This document shows positions 60,221 through 64,000 of a DNA stretch of 64,000 nt, piece by piece. The translations under genes and the position numbers were made by a program. The DNA is from Cytophagales bacterium (GTDB lineage: Bacteria > Bacteroidota > Bacteroidia > Cytophagales > Cyclobacteriaceae): assembly GCA_020402945.1 (NCBI GenBank), contig JADBYQ010000018.1, forward strand, positions 1 to 64,000, written 5' to 3'. The notes beneath the pieces are model-generated. The model was not told the origin of the DNA. It saw only the letters and a list, made by a program, of their open reading frames with translations, and made no database searches. The first letter of the stretch is position 1; the number at the start of each line of letters is the position of its first letter.

Positions 60221-61483
60221 ATGAAAATTCTAACTTCCTTTTTATTGCTTTCGGCAAACCTTCTTTTTGCTCAAACACCAAAAAGCTATTATCTGACTGC
60301 CGATCGCATCTTCGATGGCGAAGTGATGCATACCGGCTGGGCGGTTGTTGTAGAAGCGGACAAGATCGTTTCGATTGGCCCAAAGGAAAAAATAAAGGAG
60401 TCGGCTGGCTCCATTAAAATCAATTATCCTAACTCAACACTGCTTCCTGGTTTAATTGAAGGGCACTCACACTTGTTACTTTATCCTTACAATATCACCG
60501 ACTGGGACACACAAGTGTTGAAAGAGACAGATGCTTATCGCACAGCACGTGCCACGGTGCACGCCAAAAACACGTTGATGGCCGGCTTCACCACTGCAAG
60601 AGATTTAGGAACTGAAGGGGCTGGTTATTCCGATGTGGCGCTAAAGCGTGCTATCAATGAAGGAGTGATTCCCGGGCCAAGATTAATGGTGGCCGGCAGA
60701 GCCATTGTATCGACCGGTTCATATGGACCGAAAGGGTATGATCATGATCAGGAAATTATGTTGGGAGCAGAACCTGCCGATGGAAATGATTTGGTGCGTG
60801 TGGTGCGAGATCAAATCGGTAAAGGTGCCGACTTCATAAAAATTTATGCCGATTATCGATGGGGATTAAATGGTGAAGACCAACCTTCGTTTACATTGGA
60901 AGAACTAAAACTCATCAACGAAGTGACGCGAAGCAGTGGCCGCGTAATGGTTTGTCATGCTAAATCAAAAGAAGCCATTCGAAGAGCTGTGATGGCCGGT
61001 GCTGAGACGATTGAGCATGGCGATTTTATTGATGTGGAAACGGGCAAGCTGATGAAGGAACACAACGTCACATTTATTCCCACACTGGCGGCAGTAGATA
61101 TGATTACTCAATATCGTGGTTGGAAAAAGGGAGTTGCGCCAGACCCGGCTAATATTGTGAACAAGAAAAAAAGTTTTAAAGCGGCCATGGAGTCTGGGGT
61201 TGCCATTGGTATGGGCGGAGACGTGGGTGTTTTCCCGCACGGTGAAAATGCGTTGGAGATGGAGTTGATGGTTGAATATGGCATGAAGCCAATGGAGGTT
61301 CTAAAAGCAGCAACCACCATAAATGCAAAAGCTTTTCATTTGGATCAACAGGTTGGTGCTATTAAAGAAGGACTGAAAGCTGATTTATTGATTGTGTCGG
61401 GCGACCCATCGAATGTTATTTCTGATTTGAGAAAGGTGAAATGGGTGATGAAGGACGGAGTTGTGTTTCGAAATGAAAAATAG
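60221..61483 (+). CDS. Secreted amidohydrolase-family protein
   Basis: 420 residues with a signal peptide (ILTSFLLLSANLLFAQ). Metal-dependent hydrolase fold: GHSHLLLYPYN (HxH), VCHAKSKEAIRRAV and IEHGDFID (the two later His), and MGGDVGVFPHGENALE (the Asp). The group holds Xaa-Pro dipeptidase-like and imidazolonepropionase-like enzymes; substrate unknown. It is monocistronic and convergent with the toxin-antitoxin pair at 61489. Confidence 0.88.
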   Translation: MKILTSFLLLSANLLFAQTPKSYYLTADRIFDGEVMHTGWAVVVEADKIVSIGPKEKIKESAGSIKINYPNSTLLPGLIEGHSHLLLYPYNITDWDTQVLKETDAYRTARATVHAKNTLMAGFTTARDLGTEGAGYSDVALKRAINEGVIPGPRLMVAGRAIVSTGSYGPKGYDHDQEIMLGAEPADGNDLVRVVRDQIGKGADFIKIYADYRWGLNGEDQPSFTLEELKLINEVTRSSGRVMVCHAKSKEAIRRAVMAGAETIEHGDFIDVETGKLMKEHNVTFIPTLAAVDMITQYRGWKKGVAPDPANIVNKKKSFKAAMESGVAIGMGGDVGVFPHGENALEMELMVEYGMKPMEVLKAATTINAKAFHLDQQVGAIKEGLKADLLIVSGDPSNVISDLRKVKWVMKDGVVFRNEK

Positions 61484-61488
61484 CTTAG

Positions 61489-61749
61489 TTAGACGTAATG
61501 TGAATTACAAGAGTAAATCACGATCGATGTTTCGGTAACAGAGTAAATCAATCTGTGTTCTTGGTCGATCCGCCTGCTCCAAGTTCCTTTGAATTGATGC
61601 TTTAAGGGTTCAGGTTTACCCAATCCCTCAAACGGACTCCGAAGTATATCCTTGACCAGATCTCCAATTCGAAGAGCCATTTTCCGATCGAGTTGAATCC
61701 AATCTTGTTATTCTTTGAAGGCCTTAGGAACAAACTCAATAGTTCTCAT
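61489..61749 (-). pseudogene. yoeB: YoeB/Txe-family toxin gene broken by an in-frame stop
   Basis: From the ATG at 61749 the frame reads MRTIEFVPKAFKE, then TAA (61710-61708), then QDWIQLDRKMALRIGDLV and the rest of a normal YoeB: GLGKPEPLKH, GTWSRRIDQEHRLIY and SHYV at the end. Full-length YoeB proteins have a Tyr at the stop position (EYQDW type), so one base change (TAT/TAC to TAA) is the whole lesion. An internal ATG at 61680 could still give a 63-residue C-terminal piece. ATGA overlap with the antitoxin is intact. Likely inactive. Confidence 0.85.
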
Positions 61750-61970
61750 AACAACTCATCGAGTTTCAGAGAAATAGCTTCTTTTTTTCTTTTGTATTCT
61801 TCAATACGTTCGTTTAGTTCATTGGCATACCTTGGATTGCTCAAAATATATTCAGTATCATCTGCCGATTGAATTGTAATATCAACTGTTTTATGAGGGA
61901 ACATTTTTTTTATTCCTTCCATAATTTCTGGTGTTAATAAATCTGTGTTTATTCGGATAGTTGTTTCCAT
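61746..61970 (-). CDS. Antitoxin partner of the broken YoeB
   Basis: 74 residues. The C-terminal half (YILSNPRYANELNERIEEYK, then LKLDELL) is the toxin-wrapping tail of Bacteroidota YoeB partners. The N-terminal half (MFPHKTVDITIQSADD) has no classic Phd/YefM fold that I recognise. Overlaps the toxin gene by ATGA. With the toxin broken it may be a solitary antitoxin or still repress its operon. Confidence 0.75.
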   Translation of the reverse strand: METTIRINTDLLTPEIMEGIKKMFPHKTVDITIQSADDTEYILSNPRYANELNERIEEYKRKKEAISLKLDELL

Positions 61971-62087
61971 AAACTTATTTTAAGTAAAGGTAAATGATTT
62001 TACCTAAACCATTTTGTTATCAAGCAATTCGAAAACTAGTTGAAAGTTTCATTCATTAATGGTAAATAGAAGTCTCAAATATTTCAC

Positions 62088-62951
62088 ATGAACCGAAATC
62101 AAGCAATTAGAAAAATGGCAGCTACGGCTCTCGGAGCAGTCGCTTTACCTCAAATGGCAAAATCCATGACCGCTTTGCCAGAGGCAGTAAAGGGGAAAAT
62201 CAACCACTCTGCCTGTCAATGGTGTTATAGTGATATTCCCCTTGATGAATTATGTGCGGCTGCAAAGAAAATGGGTATTAAATCCATTGACCTGCTCAAT
62301 TCAACGCAATGGGCCACAGCCGCGAAATATGGACTTACCTGCGCGATGGCGTATGCCAATGATTGGGGATTGCAAAAGGGATTTAACAATCCTGCTTTTC
62401 ATGAACAACTTTTGAAAGATTATACGCTCAATATTCCGAAAGCGGCAGAGGCCGGGTTGAAAAATGTCATTTGCTTCAGCGGCAATGCCAACGGACTTTC
62501 AAAGGAAGAAGGTTTAGAAAATTGTGCTCGTGGATTAGAACCAGTGCTGAAAGTAGCCGCTCAATATAAAATGACGGTGAGCATGGAACTACTCAATAGC
62601 AAAGTAGACCATAAAGACTATCAGTGTGACTACACTAGTTGGGGCGTACAACTTTGCGAGAAACTGGGAATGGAGGAATTTAAGCTGCTTTATGATATCT
62701 ATCACATGCAGATCATGGAGGGCGATGTAATTGCGACTATTCGTAAAAACATTAAATACATTTCCCATTTTCATACAGGAGGAGTTCCCGGTCGTCATGA
62801 GATTGACGATACGCAAGAGCTTCACTACCCAGCCATCATGCAGGCCATCGTTGACACGGGCTTCACCGGATTTGTGGCACAAGAATTTATTCCGGCCAAG
62901 CCCAATAAACTAAAGTCGCTGAAGAAAGCGATTAAGATTTGTGATGTTTAA
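62088..62951 (+). CDS. Hydroxypyruvate isomerase-like TIM-barrel protein (secreted)
   Basis: 287 residues. The head RKMAATALGAVALPQMAKS is a Tat-like or Sec signal peptide, although the Tat double Arg is not perfect (IRK). The AP-endonuclease/xylose-isomerase-like TIM barrel follows: SMELLNSKVDHKDYQCD, LLYDIYHMQIMEGDV and ISHFHTGGVPGRHEIDD are characteristic of the Hyi/IolE group, with metal-binding Glu, Asp and His. Substrate in the periplasm is unknown. Confidence 0.85.
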   Translation: MNRNQAIRKMAATALGAVALPQMAKSMTALPEAVKGKINHSACQWCYSDIPLDELCAAAKKMGIKSIDLLNSTQWATAAKYGLTCAMAYANDWGLQKGFNNPAFHEQLLKDYTLNIPKAAEAGLKNVICFSGNANGLSKEEGLENCARGLEPVLKVAAQYKMTVSMELLNSKVDHKDYQCDYTSWGVQLCEKLGMEEFKLLYDIYHMQIMEGDVIATIRKNIKYISHFHTGGVPGRHEIDDTQELHYPAIMQAIVDTGFTGFVAQEFIPAKPNKLKSLKKAIKICDV

Positions 62952-62979
62952 ATTTTGAGATTTTTAGTAGATTTACTTC

Positions 62980-63513
62980 ATGCAAAAGGAATTCATTAAA
63001 CCACCACGCACAGCATTTGAAGTATTTCAAATGCTGCCTGAAGGTACTTTGGCAGAAGTAATCGATAATCAGTTGTTTATGGCACCTTCCCCAACTCCTG
63101 ACCATCAGGAAACTGCTGGCGACCTGTTTCTCGAAATTGCGTCTTTTGTAAAATGGAAGGGACTGGGGAAAGTGTATTTTGCTCCGGTTGATTTGTATTT
63201 AGACGAATACTCGAATGTGGTTCAACCTGATTTGATTTTTATCTCGAAAAGTAATTCGCTTCGTACCGACAAAAAGGGACTCAAGGGAATACCAGACCTT
63301 ATCATTGAGATACTATCTCCGGGAAACAAAAAGTATGACTCAGTTAGTAAGAAAAACCTGTACGAGAAATTCGGAGTTAAAGAATTTTGGTTGGTGGATC
63401 CCGAAACAAAAAAGGCTACTGGCTTTTTGTTTCAAGGGAGCAGTTATGTGAATCAGAAGGAATCTCAAAACCAACTTCTCTCTGCTGTTCTTGGCGAGAC
63501 GTTCAAATTTTAA
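62980..63513 (+). CDS. Uma2 family protein (restriction-endonuclease-like fold)
   Basis: 177 residues. GVKEFWLVDPETKKATGF and the PD-(D/E)xK-like elements VQPDLIFISKS and GIPDLIIEILSPGNKKYD are the family hallmarks of DUF820/Uma2, putative nucleases of unknown role that are abundant in Cyanobacteria and Bacteroidota. 28 bases after the isomerase-like gene and convergent with the nucleoside phosphorylase gene. Confidence 0.9.
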   Translation: MQKEFIKPPRTAFEVFQMLPEGTLAEVIDNQLFMAPSPTPDHQETAGDLFLEIASFVKWKGLGKVYFAPVDLYLDEYSNVVQPDLIFISKSNSLRTDKKGLKGIPDLIIEILSPGNKKYDSVSKKNLYEKFGVKEFWLVDPETKKATGFLFQGSSYVNQKESQNQLLSAVLGETFKF

Positions 63514-63525
63514 AATTATCAGAAT

Positions 63526-64000
63526 TTACTTCCAAAGTTTCGTTATCAATTCTACATAGAGCTCTGTCAATTTCGCTTCCGCCTTTCCAGCAACAGCAAT
63601 AATCTCAGAGATGACAGCAGGCTTAAGGTTGTCGGGGTCACAATCATCGGTTAAAACAGAAATGGCACAGCAAGGCAGTCCCATGTGGTTAGCTACCAAT
63701 ACTTCAGGCACGGTGCTCATCCCTACTACATCTGCACCGAGGCGATTCAAAAAGCGATATTCTGCTCGGGTTTCTAAATTGGGACCAATGACGGCCACAT
63801 AAACGCCCACGTTCAGTTTTATTTTTTTCTCCTTAGCAATTTTGATAAGGAGCTTGTTCATCTTTTTTGAATAGGGTTCACTCATATCCGGGAAGCGAGG
63901 CCCAAGCACTTCAAAATTTTCGCCCCGAAGTGGATTGTCCGGTTGCAAGTTGATGTGGTCATCAATTAACATCAGCTGTCCCTTTTTCCATTTGAGGTTC
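63526..64000 (-). CDS. Purine-nucleoside phosphorylase, C-terminal part (runs off the window)
   Basis: Phosphorolysis of purine nucleosides; cytoplasmic. The visible 158 codons include LMLIDDHINLQPDNPLRG, GPNLETRAEYRFLNRLGADVVGMSTVPEV and the base-binding NHMGLPC-type segment, all of the trimeric PNP family. The 5' part lies beyond 64000, and the frame is open to the edge (NLKWKKGQ before the LML). No frameshift seen. Confidence 0.93.
   Translation of the reverse strand, partial: NLKWKKGQLMLIDDHINLQPDNPLRGENFEVLGPRFPDMSEPYSKKMNKLLIKIAKEKKIKLNVGVYVAVIGPNLETRAEYRFLNRLGADVVGMSTVPEVLVANHMGLPCCAISVLTDDCDPDNLKPAVISEIIAVAGKAEAKLTELYVELITKLWK

Overview
The window reads as chromosome of a Bacteroidota bacterium, most likely a Cytophagales-type member. 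Evidence: ScpB, a degenerate TraR/DksA protein, DUF5686, DUF4293, DUF6090 and LA_2272-type proteins are typical of the phylum. Several genes carry the Bacteroidota promoter form (TTG/TTTG, 19-21 bp gap, TAnnTTTG). The order rimP-nusA-infB is canonical. The assignment below phylum level is inference. No tRNA, rRNA or CRISPR array was seen.

Layout. 1-7.3 kb: a broken VOC-family fragment, an RluB-type pseudouridine synthase with a long basic disordered arm, scpB, a DksA-like protein with a histone-H1-like tail, a large secreted lamin-tail protein and asd. 7.3-9.8 kb: a lipoprotein, lemA, then an AbiEii/DUF6922 toxin-antitoxin-like pair bracketed by two near-identical terminators and preceded by a cluster of perfect hairpins. 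9.8-24 kb: housekeeping genes (infB, nusA, rimP, an M28 peptidase/glutaminyl cyclase, UDP-xylose synthesis, acyl-CoA dehydrogenase, rpsU, xerD-like, hpf, a BamA-like protein, lgt). 24-35 kb: an operon of a formylglycine-generating-enzyme-like protein, ECF sigma factor, anti-sigma protein and surface-repeat protein. It is followed by S41 peptidase, AraC-type regulator, WYL-like protein, a second unrelated glutaminyl cyclase, selD and mnmH, the last two giving tRNA 2-selenouridine. 35-40.5 kb: a DUF5686 outer-membrane protein and the chain ECF sigma, zinc-type anti-sigma, gmk, DUF6364/PIN toxin-antitoxin, nadD.

40.5-49.8 kb is an AT-richer accessory polysaccharide region: two GT87 membrane proteins, three GT2-type enzymes (one fused to a GT9 heptosyltransferase domain), a GT4, a methyltransferase, a GT17 remnant and a frameshifted secreted protein. 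49.9-54 kb: an ECF sigma factor with a membrane protein joining an anti-sigma region, a carboxypeptidase-like regulatory domain and a TonB C-terminal domain, then an amino-acid permease and an outer-membrane protein. At 54.2 kb lies a 144-bp MITE-like element with 18-bp perfect terminal inverted repeats and an 8-bp target duplication. 54.4-64 kb: ABC exporter, truA, DUF6090, thiolase, DUF4293, tpx, amidohydrolase, a YoeB toxin gene broken by an in-frame stop, a sugar isomerase-like protein, Uma2 and a purine nucleoside phosphorylase running off the end.

The strongest unexplained signals are the MITE-like element, a set of intergenic inverted repeats built on a strict 7-bp period with a different anchor word at each locus, the hairpin cluster beside the AbiE-like pair, and the number of freshly broken genes (yoeB, GT17, the secreted protein at 49.6 kb).
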